Assembly (NCBI RefSeq): GCF_009766105.1
Contig: NZ_LMUH01000025.1
Coordinates: 213,322 to 252,619, forward strand
DNA length: 39,298 bases
Direction of reading: 5' to 3'
Origin: Granulicella sp. S156
GTDB lineage: Bacteria; Acidobacteriota; Terriglobia; Terriglobales; Acidobacteriaceae
Under the pieces are notes generated by a model. That model worked only from the letters and a program-made list of their open reading frames with translations. It was not told the DNA's origin and searched no databases. Shown here piece by piece: positions 1-7,348 of the stretch. The position numbers and the translations under genes are program-made. The first letter of the stretch is position 1. Each line of letters begins with the position of its first letter.

Positions 1-626
1 CCTCGAAACAAGAAGAGCAAAAAGACGATACCGATGATGATCTCGACCCAGTTGACCCCGCCTCGCCGCCGAACCTGCTCGCGATGATAGGTGTGTACCT
101 GAGGAGTGGCATCCAGCGTAACGTTGGCATCCGCCGCAATGACATTCGCAATCTGCTGCGCCCCAAACAGTACCGCAGGGCCATACTCCCCCTGCTGGAG
201 CTGTGGAACCATGCTGCGGCCAATGTCGCCAACCTTGGCGTCGTTCAGGATGCCCTCAAGGCCGTACCCCACCTCAATGCGGCGCTTGTGGTCCTGAATA
301 GCAAAGATCATCAAAATGCCTTTATCGCTATTCTTGGGCCCAACCTTCCACTTGTCATCAAGCTGCGTGGCGAAGTCCTCGATGGTCAGACCATCAAGAG
401 ATTTGACCGTCACCACTTCGATCGTGGCATGGGCCTTCTCATAGACCTGCTTGGACAGGTCCTCGAGGCTCTGCTTCGAACTCTCGTCGATAACACCGGC
501 AAAGTCGCTGACATAACTCGTCGGCTGCGGCAGCTTATCGGGCGACTCCGCCCGAGCATACCCAGCTACAACCGCCAGGAAGAGAAAGAACCCGAAGAAC
601 TTAGGAAATCTGCGACTCGCACTCAC
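1..626 (-). CDS. TPM-domain membrane protein, copy 1 (3' end beyond window)
   Basis: This reading frame starts at GTG 624-626 and runs off the left edge, so about 208 residues are visible. It has an N-terminal signal segment (FFGFFLFLAVVAGYARA) and then a TPM domain with the phrases SPDKLPQPTSYVSDFAGV, KAHATIEVVTVKSLDG and RRIEVGYGLEGIL. A hydrophobic segment (EIIIGIVFLLFLF) begins at the edge. TPM (YgcG/Psb32-like) proteins are exported, membrane-anchored envelope proteins; their biochemical role is poorly defined and they often accompany LemA, which is not in this window. It is a tandem paralogue of the next gene, with near-identical wording across the TPM domain. The GTG start is supported by the matching start and upstream context of that paralogue; there is no Shine-Dalgarno sequence. 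The family is secure and the start is likely. Confidence 0.85.
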   Translation of the reverse strand, partial: MSASRRFPKFFGFFLFLAVVAGYARAESPDKLPQPTSYVSDFAGVIDESSKQSLEDLSKQVYEKAHATIEVVTVKSLDGLTIEDFATQLDDKWKVGPKNSDKGILMIFAIQDHKRRIEVGYGLEGILNDAKVGDIGRSMVPQLQQGEYGPAVLFGAQQIANVIAADANVTLDATPQVHTYHREQVRRRGGVNWVEIIIGIVFLLFLFR

Positions 627-632
627 GGAGCT

Positions 633-638
633 ATCTTA
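633..638 (-). promoter_or_regulatory. Candidate -10 box (TAAGAT) for leaderless transcription of TPM copy 1
   Basis: TAAGAT on the minus strand lies exactly 6 nt before the GTG start, in place of a ribosome binding site. The paralogous gene has the same hexamer at the same distance. No convincing -35 element is visible. Inference only. Confidence 0.4.
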
Positions 639-696
639 CGACTGTTCCCTCTGAAACATGCATTACCGCATCCGATTTGCCTTCCTGCCTACGGCA

Positions 697-1542
697 TTAC
701 CAGTCGCCACTGGCGCCGCCGCCCCCGGAACCGCCACCAAATCCACTATCAAAATCGCTACTGGAACTACTCTCAGAGCTGCTGCTGGAACTGCTTTCAC
801 TGGAATCGCTGCTCCCCGAACTTCCCGTGGTCGAACCCCGTGACGAATGGCCGCGAAGACGAACCTGCCTCCAGACCAGAACAACCATGCCCGCAATAAA
901 GAGGAAGACAAGGGCGCCCATCCCAAACATAATTCTGTTTCCCAGGACTTGCTGACGATGAATTTCAGCGATTTCCACCGCATCAAGATCGACAGGATCG
1001 ACGGCTGGGGCTGTAGTTACGCCTGTATCGATAGTCCCCGCGGCGTCAGCCGCGATGACCGCTGCAATCTGCTGCGCCCCCGACAAAATCGCTGGGCCGT
1101 ATTGTCCCTTCTGCAGTTGCGGAACCATACTGCGCCCGATATCGCCAACCTTGGCATCGTTCAGGATGCCCTCAAGGCCATATCCCACCTCAATGCGGCG
1201 CTTGTGCTCCTTGATGGCAAAGACCATCACAATGCCTTTGTCGGACCCCTTAGGCCCGACCTTCCACTTGTCGTCAAGCTGCGTAGTGAAATCTTCGATC
1301 GTCAGGCCATCGAGCGACTTGATGGTGACAATCTCAATCGTTGCGTGGGCCTTCTCAAAAGTCTCCTTGCACAGGCCTTCGAGGCTCTGCTTTGAGCCGG
1401 CATCGACAACACCTGCAAAATCGCTGACATAGCTCGTCGGGCGCGGCAGTTTGTCTGGAGACTCCGCGCAGACGGATCCCGCCGCGATTGCCAGGAAAAG
1501 CACAACCCCGAAGAACTTGCAGAATATGGGCTGTTTATTCAC
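697..1542 (-). CDS. TPM-domain membrane protein, copy 2, with Ser/Gly-rich tail
   Basis: A 281-residue envelope protein. Residues 1-26 form a signal peptide ending VCA. The TPM domain spans about 33-160 (SYVSDFAGVV, KAHATIEIVTIKSLDG, RRIEVGYGLEGIL). A single membrane helix lies at about 204-224. The cytoplasmic tail from about 232 is nearly pure Ser/Gly/Glu and ends in GGGSGGGGASGDW, the glycine-rich ending typical of YgcG-type proteins. The order signal peptide, outside TPM domain, helix and low-complexity tail matches the family. It is a tandem duplicate of the partial gene to its left, 70 bp away, and is divergent from the peptidase gene with only 31 bp between start codons. The start is GTG without a Shine-Dalgarno sequence. 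Molecular function is unknown; a role in envelope maintenance is inference. Confidence 0.88.
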   Translation of the reverse strand: MNKQPIFCKFFGVVLFLAIAAGSVCAESPDKLPRPTSYVSDFAGVVDAGSKQSLEGLCKETFEKAHATIEIVTIKSLDGLTIEDFTTQLDDKWKVGPKGSDKGIVMVFAIKEHKRRIEVGYGLEGILNDAKVGDIGRSMVPQLQKGQYGPAILSGAQQIAAVIAADAAGTIDTGVTTAPAVDPVDLDAVEIAEIHRQQVLGNRIMFGMGALVFLFIAGMVVLVWRQVRLRGHSSRGSTTGSSGSSDSSESSSSSSSESSSSSDFDSGFGGGSGGGGASGDW

Positions 1543-1548
1543 GGCGTC

Positions 1549-1554
1549 ATCTTA
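1549..1554 (-). promoter_or_regulatory. Candidate -10 box (TAAGAT) for leaderless transcription of TPM copy 2
   Basis: TAAGAT on the minus strand ends 6 nt before the GTG start at 1540-1542, as in the neighbouring paralogue. The surrounding bases GTAAGAT are conserved between the two copies, while the bases between box and start differ. This fits a promoter whose transcript begins at or near the start codon. Confidence 0.4.
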
Positions 1555-1559
1555 CTCTG

Positions 1560-1565
1560 TATTCT
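1560..1565 (+). promoter_or_regulatory. Candidate -10 box (TATTCT) before oligopeptidase B
   Basis: TATTCT lies 8 nt before the ATG at 1574 and there is no Shine-Dalgarno sequence. It sits inside the 31-bp gap between two divergent start codons, so transcription from here would give a leaderless or nearly leaderless message. Confidence 0.3.
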
Positions 1566-1573
1566 TAAACTGC

Positions 1574-3637
1574 ATGAATCAATCGCTTTCCATCCCTCCC
1601 GTCGCGACCCCAGAGCCCAAGCCCCTCAACATCCACGGCACCCAACTGCAGGACGACTACGCCTGGCTGCGCGACAAGGGCTCGCCGCGCGTTACAGCGT
1701 ACCTTGAGGCCGAAAACGCCTACACCAGCACCGCGATGGAGGGCACCGAAGCCCTGCAAAGCGCCCTCTACGACGAGATCCTGTCACACATCAAGGAAGA
1801 CGATGTCTCAGTCCCCTATCGCGACGGCGCCTGGGAGTACCTGACCCGCACCGAGAAGGGCCTGCAATACTCGCGCTTCTGCCGTCGTGCCGCCGATGGC
1901 TCCGGAGAAGAAATAACCATCCTCGACGTCAACCTGCTCGCCGAAGGCCAGCCCTTCATGTCCGTTGGGACGCTCGGCGTCAGCCCCGACGGCAAGCTCC
2001 TCGCCTACACGACCGACAACACAGGCTTCCGGCAGTACCGGCTCGCGATCAAGAACCTGGAGACCAACGAGACCCTGACCGACTCCGCCGAACGAGTCGG
2101 ATCCATCGCCTGGGCCGCAGACTCATCCACAATCTTCTACACCACTGAGGACGAACAGACCAAGCGCCAGGACCAACTCTGGAAGCATCGCGTCGGCACC
2201 ACCGGTAACGATGTCGTGGTCTTCGAAGAAAAAGACGAACGCTTCAACATCGGCGTAGGCCGCACGCTCGACCGGCGCTATCTGATCCTCGATTGCAGCA
2301 GCCACACCACCAGCGAGAGCTGGTTCCTCGAGGCAGCGCAGCCTGACAACGCCTTCGCCCTGATCGCGCCCCGCGTTGACGACGAAGAGTACTCCCTCGA
2401 GCATCGCGACGGCTTCTTCTACATCCGCACCAACCACGGCGCGGAGCAGTTCAAGCTGGTGCGCTCACAGGTCGGCAATACCGCCCGCGAGCACTGGCAG
2501 GAGGTTCTGCCCGAACACGCTGACGCTCCGCTCGAAGACTTCGACCTGTTCCAGCGTTTCCTCGTCACCAACTACCGCGAACGTGGTTTGCCGGTACTGC
2601 GCGTCTTCTCGTTGGATACCGCGGGACTGCCCACCGAGCCAAACGACATTCGCTTCCCCGACCCCGCCTACACCGCCTTTGGCGAGATCAATCGCAACTT
2701 TGCGGCAACTACATATCGCTACGGCTACCAGTCACTGGTGCGACCAGCATCGATCTTCGAGTACGACGTCGCCACGCAGCAATCAACGCTGCTGAAACAA
2801 CAGGAAGTGCCGGGCGGATTCGAGGCCTCCCGATACGCCTCCGAACGTCTCTGGTTCAGCGCGCGCGATGGCGTGCAGGTTCCCGTCTCTCTCGTCTATC
2901 GCCGCGACAAGTTCCACAAGGACGGCAAGTCGCCGCTCTACGTCTACGGCTATGGATCGTACGGCTATGCATTGCCGCTGGGCTTCAGCGCGTCGCGACT
3001 GGCGCTGCTCGATCGCGGCATCGTCGTCGCCTACGCGCACATTCGCGGCGGCGGCGAACTCGGCGACCCCTGGCACGACGGCGGCAAGATGATGTCCAAG
3101 CTCAACACCTTCACCGACTTCATCGATGCCACCGAGTTCCTGCTCGCCGAGGGCTACGGCGACCGCAAACGCGTCGCCATCGAAGGCGGCAGTGCGGGCG
3201 GCCTGCTGATGGGAGCGGTCACCAACATGCGCCCCGATCTCTTCCGCGCCGTACTCTCGCACGTTCCTTTCGTCGATGTCATGAACACCATGCTCGACGC
3301 CAGCCTGCCGCTAACGGTTGCCGAATATGAAGAGTGGGGCAACCCCAACGAGCCTGAGGCCTTCGCCTACATGCGGTCGTACTCTCCCTACGACAACCTC
3401 GCAGCAGGCACCTACCCCGCGATGCTCGTTAAGACCAGCCTGAACGACTCGCAGGTAATGTATTGGGAACCGGCAAAGTACGTCGCCAAGCTCCGCACAC
3501 TAAAAACGAACGATACGCCCCTGCTGCTGCACATCAATATGGATGCAGGTCACGGCGGGGCCTCCGGGCGCTACGACTATCTGAAGGAGATAGCCTTCGA
3601 CGACGCATTTCTGCTGCGGGAGCTGGAAGTCGAATAA
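1574..3637 (+). CDS. ptrB: Oligopeptidase B (S9A serine peptidase)
   Basis: A 687-residue prolyl-oligopeptidase-family enzyme, the usual length for oligopeptidase B, which cleaves short peptides after Arg or Lys. The N-terminal half is the beta-propeller that limits access to small substrates. The C-terminal alpha/beta-hydrolase domain contains GYGSYGYAL, the loop AHIRGGGELGDPWHDGGK, and the nucleophile motif GGSAGG with Ser540. The other triad members are Asp625 (SLNDSQVMYWEPAKY) and His660 (DAGHGGASGRYDYLKE). No signal peptide is evident, so it is probably cytoplasmic. I chose ATG 1574 because the conserved N-terminus (PPVATPEPKPLNIHGTQLQDDYAWLRD) follows directly; the 41 extra upstream codons overlap the divergent gene and look non-coding. 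Prolyl oligopeptidase proper is less likely because the loop and C-terminal wording match PtrB. Confident. Confidence 0.92.
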   Translation: MNQSLSIPPVATPEPKPLNIHGTQLQDDYAWLRDKGSPRVTAYLEAENAYTSTAMEGTEALQSALYDEILSHIKEDDVSVPYRDGAWEYLTRTEKGLQYSRFCRRAADGSGEEITILDVNLLAEGQPFMSVGTLGVSPDGKLLAYTTDNTGFRQYRLAIKNLETNETLTDSAERVGSIAWAADSSTIFYTTEDEQTKRQDQLWKHRVGTTGNDVVVFEEKDERFNIGVGRTLDRRYLILDCSSHTTSESWFLEAAQPDNAFALIAPRVDDEEYSLEHRDGFFYIRTNHGAEQFKLVRSQVGNTAREHWQEVLPEHADAPLEDFDLFQRFLVTNYRERGLPVLRVFSLDTAGLPTEPNDIRFPDPAYTAFGEINRNFAATTYRYGYQSLVRPASIFEYDVATQQSTLLKQQEVPGGFEASRYASERLWFSARDGVQVPVSLVYRRDKFHKDGKSPLYVYGYGSYGYALPLGFSASRLALLDRGIVVAYAHIRGGGELGDPWHDGGKMMSKLNTFTDFIDATEFLLAEGYGDRKRVAIEGGSAGGLLMGAVTNMRPDLFRAVLSHVPFVDVMNTMLDASLPLTVAEYEEWGNPNEPEAFAYMRSYSPYDNLAAGTYPAMLVKTSLNDSQVMYWEPAKYVAKLRTLKTNDTPLLLHINMDAGHGGASGRYDYLKEIAFDDAFLLRELEVE

Positions 3638-3712
3638 TGCTGCCACCGTCCAGAGGTGATACTTTTTACGTTTCATCAACCTGCTCCGATAGGTAGCAGT
3701 TGAGAGATTTCG

Positions 3713-4705
3713 ATGAAATTTAGAAAACCGATATTCTTTCTGCTGTTACTTGCCGTTCCAAACGTTTGTTTGGCGGAAGCGGGCCAGGTGTCGGGCGGGC
3801 TCATCGTAGCCTGGCTCGTGACCGTCACCACTGGATGGACATTGTTTTGTGTCCTCGCCTTCTTTCTGTTTCGCAAATTACTCAAACGCTCCTTCTCCAG
3901 GAGCTTCTTTCTGAGTCTTGCGTTGTTCATGGTTCCAGTGGCTTATCTATGCGCGGTGGGTGTGTATGCCTATTTTGAAGTTAAATCTGAAACGCCTATT
4001 CCAGAAACTGCGACCCACCCTATCACGCTGGCAGGTGCGGTATTTCCCACGGGCAGTCGCGTGCAATACAAGCAGAATGGCATTCGCTTCTGGGACAAAA
4101 AGCCTGTGCAGGTAGAAAGCGATACGCCCGTAATGCTGGGTTCGCTGAGCATTACCGGATTAAAGGTCGACGAGAGCTCCGGTGTAACTGGCATCGTACT
4201 GAGCCAGAATCATACGATTGACGGTTGGCCCTGCGTTGCAATAGCCGGAATGTGGACGGAAGTACGACTGACTCCACAACAGGATCATCCCCTGCTCGAT
4301 AGTTGCTGGCTGTCTGAAGCCAGGATGATCGGAGGTGTGAATTGGCCGGCCGGCACCTCTGTTAGCGCTACAACTGGTTATTGGCTGCTTCTGTGGAGAC
4401 GCGCCGGCACAAGCCAGGACCTTCCTGCGAGTGCTTTTGGGTTCCCCCTGGATTACATGTCCGCAACCTACAACACAAACATTGAACTGGGCGCTTGGGA
4501 GGGCTACAGTTCTAACTCGACGATTCGAACCGGGGACTATGTGTTTCCATCTACTGGCGCGAACACTACTTTCAACTGGCAACCTGGAGACGATATCCGA
4601 GTGGAAGGATCCGGTAAAAACGTAAAAACAGGCAAAGCAATAACGTGTGTGCTTGTGCAGGCGCAAAATCATCCATCACGGCCATGCAAACCGGATGCGA
4701 ACTAG
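3713..4705 (+). CDS. Membrane-anchored protein of unknown function
   Basis: I do not recognise this 330-residue protein. It starts with a hydrophobic segment that could be a signal peptide (FFLLLLAVPNVCLA, about 7-21). Two membrane helices follow at about 27-53 and 64-88, separated by a basic loop (RKLLKRSFSR). The remaining roughly 240 residues appear to be outside the cytoplasm. That domain has two related phrases, GAVFPTGSRV (108-117) and GGVNWPAGTSV (207-217), hinting at a repeated beta unit, and several Trp and Cys residues. A GAGAG sequence precedes ATG 3713. Base composition looks more AT-rich than the neighbours, so recent acquisition is possible. It lies downstream of the peptidase by 75 bp and its stop overlaps the convergent exporter stop. 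The reading frame is believable but function is unassigned. Confidence 0.7.
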   Translation: MKFRKPIFFLLLLAVPNVCLAEAGQVSGGLIVAWLVTVTTGWTLFCVLAFFLFRKLLKRSFSRSFFLSLALFMVPVAYLCAVGVYAYFEVKSETPIPETATHPITLAGAVFPTGSRVQYKQNGIRFWDKKPVQVESDTPVMLGSLSITGLKVDESSGVTGIVLSQNHTIDGWPCVAIAGMWTEVRLTPQQDHPLLDSCWLSEARMIGGVNWPAGTSVSATTGYWLLLWRRAGTSQDLPASAFGFPLDYMSATYNTNIELGAWEGYSSNSTIRTGDYVFPSTGANTTFNWQPGDDIRVEGSGKNVKTGKAITCVLVQAQNHPSRPCKPDAN

Positions 4706-6609
4706 CTCTTTATATCCACTTCCTCCACCACATCTCCCTCACCCGGCGCCAGGAACAGATTCGTCTCCAGCCCATGCTGCCGCGTGTAGAGATCGAAGTA
4801 GCGCCCCTCCAGCTTGTACAGCTCCTCGTGGGTTCCGCGTTCGATAATTCTTCCCTGCTCGATCACCAGAATCTGATCCGCCCGGCGAATGGTCGAAAGC
4901 CTGTGCGCAATCACAAACGTCGTGCGTCCCTGCATCAGGTAGCTAAGACCATGCTGGATCAGCGCCTCGGACTCTGAGTCGAGCGAGCTCGTAGCCTCGT
5001 CGAGAATCAGAATGCGCGGGTCCGCAAGGATCGCTCGCGCAATCGAAATACGCTGCCTCTGCCCGCCCGAAAGTTTCACCCCACGCTCGCCGACGATCGT
5101 GTCGTAGCCCTCCGGAAAGCGCTCGGCAAACTCATCCACGCGTGCAATCTTGCAAGCCTTCAGAAACTCTTCCTCCGTCGCCAGCGGGCGCGAGAACTTC
5201 ACGTTCTCGCGAATCGTGCCGTCGAACAGAAACGACTCCTGCAGTACAACACCGAGCTGCTCTCGAAAGCTGCTGAGTTTTACCGTAGCGAGATCGCGGC
5301 CATCAACGAGCACAGCGCCGCTCTGGGCCGTGTGGAAGCCGCAGATCAGACTGATAATCGTCGACTTGCCCGATCCACTGGAGCCGACCAGCGCCGTCAC
5401 TGTTCCCGGTTTGGATTCGAAGCTGATGTCATGCAGCACCGGCTTGTCTGCGACATAGGCAAAGTTCACATGGTCGAAGCGCACATCGCCCACCACCGGG
5501 CCGATATCAAGCGCCCGAGCCGGATCGGCATCCTCCTGGCGCTCATTGAGGACTTCTTTGGTGCGATCGAGACCGGCAACCGCCTCGGTGAGTTGCGTGC
5601 CGACATTAACCAGCTGCACCATAGGTGCGATCATGAACGCCAGAAACATCACATAGCTGAAGTACTGGCCCACAGTGAGTCTGTTGGCATAGTGTTCGTG
5701 CGCTCCCAGATACATCACCAACGCGGTAGCCACGCCCAGAACCGCAGTAGAGGCAAGTCCCATCAGTGACTGCGCCGTTATCGAGCTGATGACGTTGCGC
5801 AGCAATCGCTCAGCACCGGCGGCAAAGACATTCGCCTCACTCTCCTCGGCGTGGTACCCCTTGATCACACGTACCCCGCCGAGCGATTCCGTCAGACGGC
5901 CAGACACTTCGGAGTTGATCTTCGCGCGCTCCCGAAAGATCGGACGGATCGTCTTGAAGGCGCGTTGCAGAACCAACCCAAAGGCCAGAAGGATAACGAA
6001 GTTAATCAGCGTCATCTTTACGCTGATATGCAGCAACCACACAAACGCGAGGACCGCCGTCAGCACACCGCCGACGAAGTCCACCACGCCAGTGCCAACC
6101 AGGTTTCGCACGCCTTCAACATCGCTCATGATGCGCGCTACCAGCGTGCCTGTACGGTTTTCATCGTAGAACGCCACCGAAAGCATCCCGATATGCTGCT
6201 GCACCTGTTTCCGCAGATCGGTAATGAGCCGCTGGCCCGACTTCGACAGCAACTGGGTCAACGCATACGAAGTGACTCCCTGGAGAATAGTCGACCCAAG
6301 AGCAGCCCCAACGATCCTCGGCAGCAACCAGATCTGCCGCGCTGTCATCACCCTGTCGATCAGCGGCCGCGAGAGCGCGGGCAGCACAAGACTCGCCGCG
6401 CGATTGATCACCATCAGGAAGAAGCACCCTGTCAGTAGCCATAGCCGCGGCTTGATCAGCGCCCAGATCTCAGGCCAGATGTCGCGCAGCTTAGGCATGG
6501 GCCGCTTCGCTGTTAAATCAGCACTGATGGCCCTACCCGTATTGCGCGAAGGCCTTTCAGCCGAACGCGCACTACCGCCGCCCATACCGGAATTTCCGAA
6601 ACCTGCCAT
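4702..6609 (-). CDS. ABC exporter, fused membrane and ATPase domains (MsbA-like)
   Basis: A 635-residue half-transporter that should work as a homodimer or with a partner. After a Gly/Ser/Arg-rich N-terminal stretch of about 40 residues, the membrane domain spans about 50-330. The ATPase domain has Walker A GSSGSGKST (about 408-416), Q-loop VVLQESFLFDGT, signature LSGGQRQR (about 513-519), Walker B ILILDEATSSLD and the H-loop VIAHRLSTI. It resembles lipid or drug exporters of the MsbA/BmrA group; the substrate cannot be read from sequence. It is alone on its strand: upstream lies a repeat-filled gap, and downstream its stop codon overlaps the stop of the convergent gene in the tetranucleotide CTAG at 4702-4705. 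Start ATG 6609 lacks a good Shine-Dalgarno; a later start near MPKLRDIWPEIW (codon 38) is possible. Confidence 0.9.
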   Translation of the reverse strand: MAGFGNSGMGGGSARSAERPSRNTGRAISADLTAKRPMPKLRDIWPEIWALIKPRLWLLTGCFFLMVINRAASLVLPALSRPLIDRVMTARQIWLLPRIVGAALGSTILQGVTSYALTQLLSKSGQRLITDLRKQVQQHIGMLSVAFYDENRTGTLVARIMSDVEGVRNLVGTGVVDFVGGVLTAVLAFVWLLHISVKMTLINFVILLAFGLVLQRAFKTIRPIFRERAKINSEVSGRLTESLGGVRVIKGYHAEESEANVFAAGAERLLRNVISSITAQSLMGLASTAVLGVATALVMYLGAHEHYANRLTVGQYFSYVMFLAFMIAPMVQLVNVGTQLTEAVAGLDRTKEVLNERQEDADPARALDIGPVVGDVRFDHVNFAYVADKPVLHDISFESKPGTVTALVGSSGSGKSTIISLICGFHTAQSGAVLVDGRDLATVKLSSFREQLGVVLQESFLFDGTIRENVKFSRPLATEEEFLKACKIARVDEFAERFPEGYDTIVGERGVKLSGGQRQRISIARAILADPRILILDEATSSLDSESEALIQHGLSYLMQGRTTFVIAHRLSTIRRADQILVIEQGRIIERGTHEELYKLEGRYFDLYTRQHGLETNLFLAPGEGDVVEEVDIKS

Positions 6610-6655
6610 GAATATGCCTTAGCCCTAATCCTGCGCTGCCGTAATCCTGCTCTTA

Positions 6656-6720
6656 CTTTTCTTTCTGTCATTCCCGCAGGGAATCTGCTTCTGCTTTTGT
6701 CGTTGCTTTTGTCGTTGCCT
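6656..6720 (+). repeat. Dispersed modular repeat A, copy 1
   Basis: Contains the module with the small palindrome ATTCCCgcaGGGAAT (6669-6683 region), followed by a tract of 6-bp units of the type TTTTGC/TTTTGT/TCGTTG. The same module and tract recur at 8342-8470 and 21838-22003. This copy lacks the second fixed module (GAGCGCAGCGAGCG) found in the other two. Confidence 0.75.
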
Positions 6721-6740
6721 CTGAGATAGGTCCGAGCTAG

Positions 6741-6760
6741 CCCAATGCTTTAGCGTTGGG
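6741..6760. repeat. Hairpin with CT-TT-AG apex (repeat family B type)
   Basis: CCCAATGCT pairs with AGCGTTGGG (one G-T wobble) around a TT apex. It shares the apex but not the stem sequence with hairpins at 6792, 9944, 15004, 15045 and 15080. Confidence 0.6.
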
Positions 6761-6791
6761 TCTCAAGGACATTTCGAACACAAACCGAAGC

Positions 6792-6803
6792 GGGCTTTAG
6801 CCC
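6792..6803. repeat. Hairpin GGGCT-TT-AGCCC
   Basis: A perfect 5-bp stem around TT, within wording of the GGGCTTTAGCCCC type that recurs in modified form at 15080-15091. Confidence 0.55.
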
Positions 6804-6930
6804 CTGGGACCTGTCTTCTTCTCCCCAGGCACTCCCGCTGGAAAAGAACGACTAATCTCACAGGCGAAATCAAACCCGACCTCAGAAACAAAAATAGCTA
6901 TATCTTCGATGTTCCAGATTCACCTACGAC

Positions 6931-7314
6931 TCATACAGTACGGCTACGACGCGCTGCGATGAACGAGCGCACGCACAGAATGACAAAAATCAGACACAGA
7001 AACACCATAATCAGCTGAGAATGCACCGCCGCCGGGTGAGCGACCTCCGTCTGCTGCGCATGCGCGTGTACCAGCGCCTTGATCGACATCACCGCCGGAA
7101 AAATAAAGCCGACCAGTCCCACGGTCACCGCAATATGCATCCAGAGCATGCGCTTCTTAGCATCCTCACCCGAGGCCAGGCCCCCGCTAAGTGCCAATAC
7201 AAGACCGAAGGCAGCAGGAATAAGGGATGTTGGATGGCTGGAGCCCGTAAGGACAAAGCTGGCAGCTCCCAGCACAATCAGCAGTATACCGAAGACGATC
7301 GTTAGTTTTGCCAC
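6931..7314 (-). CDS. Small four-helix membrane protein of unknown function
   Basis: A 127-residue protein made almost entirely of four predicted membrane helices: LTIVFGILLIVLGAASFVL, TSLIPAAFGLVLALSGGLA, MLWMHIAVTVGLVGFIFPAV and LIMVFLCLIFVILCVRSFI. Short polar loops (ASGEDAKKR, HAHAQQTEVAHPAAVH) separate them, and the C-terminus is basic (AARRSRTV), suggesting it faces the cytoplasm. I do not assign a family. It starts at GTG 7312-7314 with a weak purine-rich sequence upstream. It lies 34 bp downstream of the SCO1-type lipoprotein gene on the same strand, so the two may be co-transcribed. The His-rich third loop could bind metal given that neighbour, but this is speculation. Confidence 0.7.
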   Translation of the reverse strand: MAKLTIVFGILLIVLGAASFVLTGSSHPTSLIPAAFGLVLALSGGLASGEDAKKRMLWMHIAVTVGLVGFIFPAVMSIKALVHAHAQQTEVAHPAAVHSQLIMVFLCLIFVILCVRSFIAARRSRTV

Positions 7315-7348
7315 AGAACAATCTCGCTTTCAAAGATGAAGTTAGTAG

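Larger units (their letters stand above)
6610..6930. other. 321-bp gap without a gene, holding repeats of two families
   Basis: No credible coding region is present. The part next to the exporter start contains a copy of the CATTCCC/pyrimidine-hexamer repeat (6656-6720). It is followed by two hairpins with a CT-TT-AG apex (6741-6760 and 6792-6803). The rest is unremarkable. Promoters for the exporter must lie here, but I could not place one. Confidence 0.7.

Noticed and set aside
4645..4977. Plus-strand frame over the 3' end of the first exporter
   Set aside because: Shadow of the minus-strand ATPase domain, with no family resemblance and no start signal.
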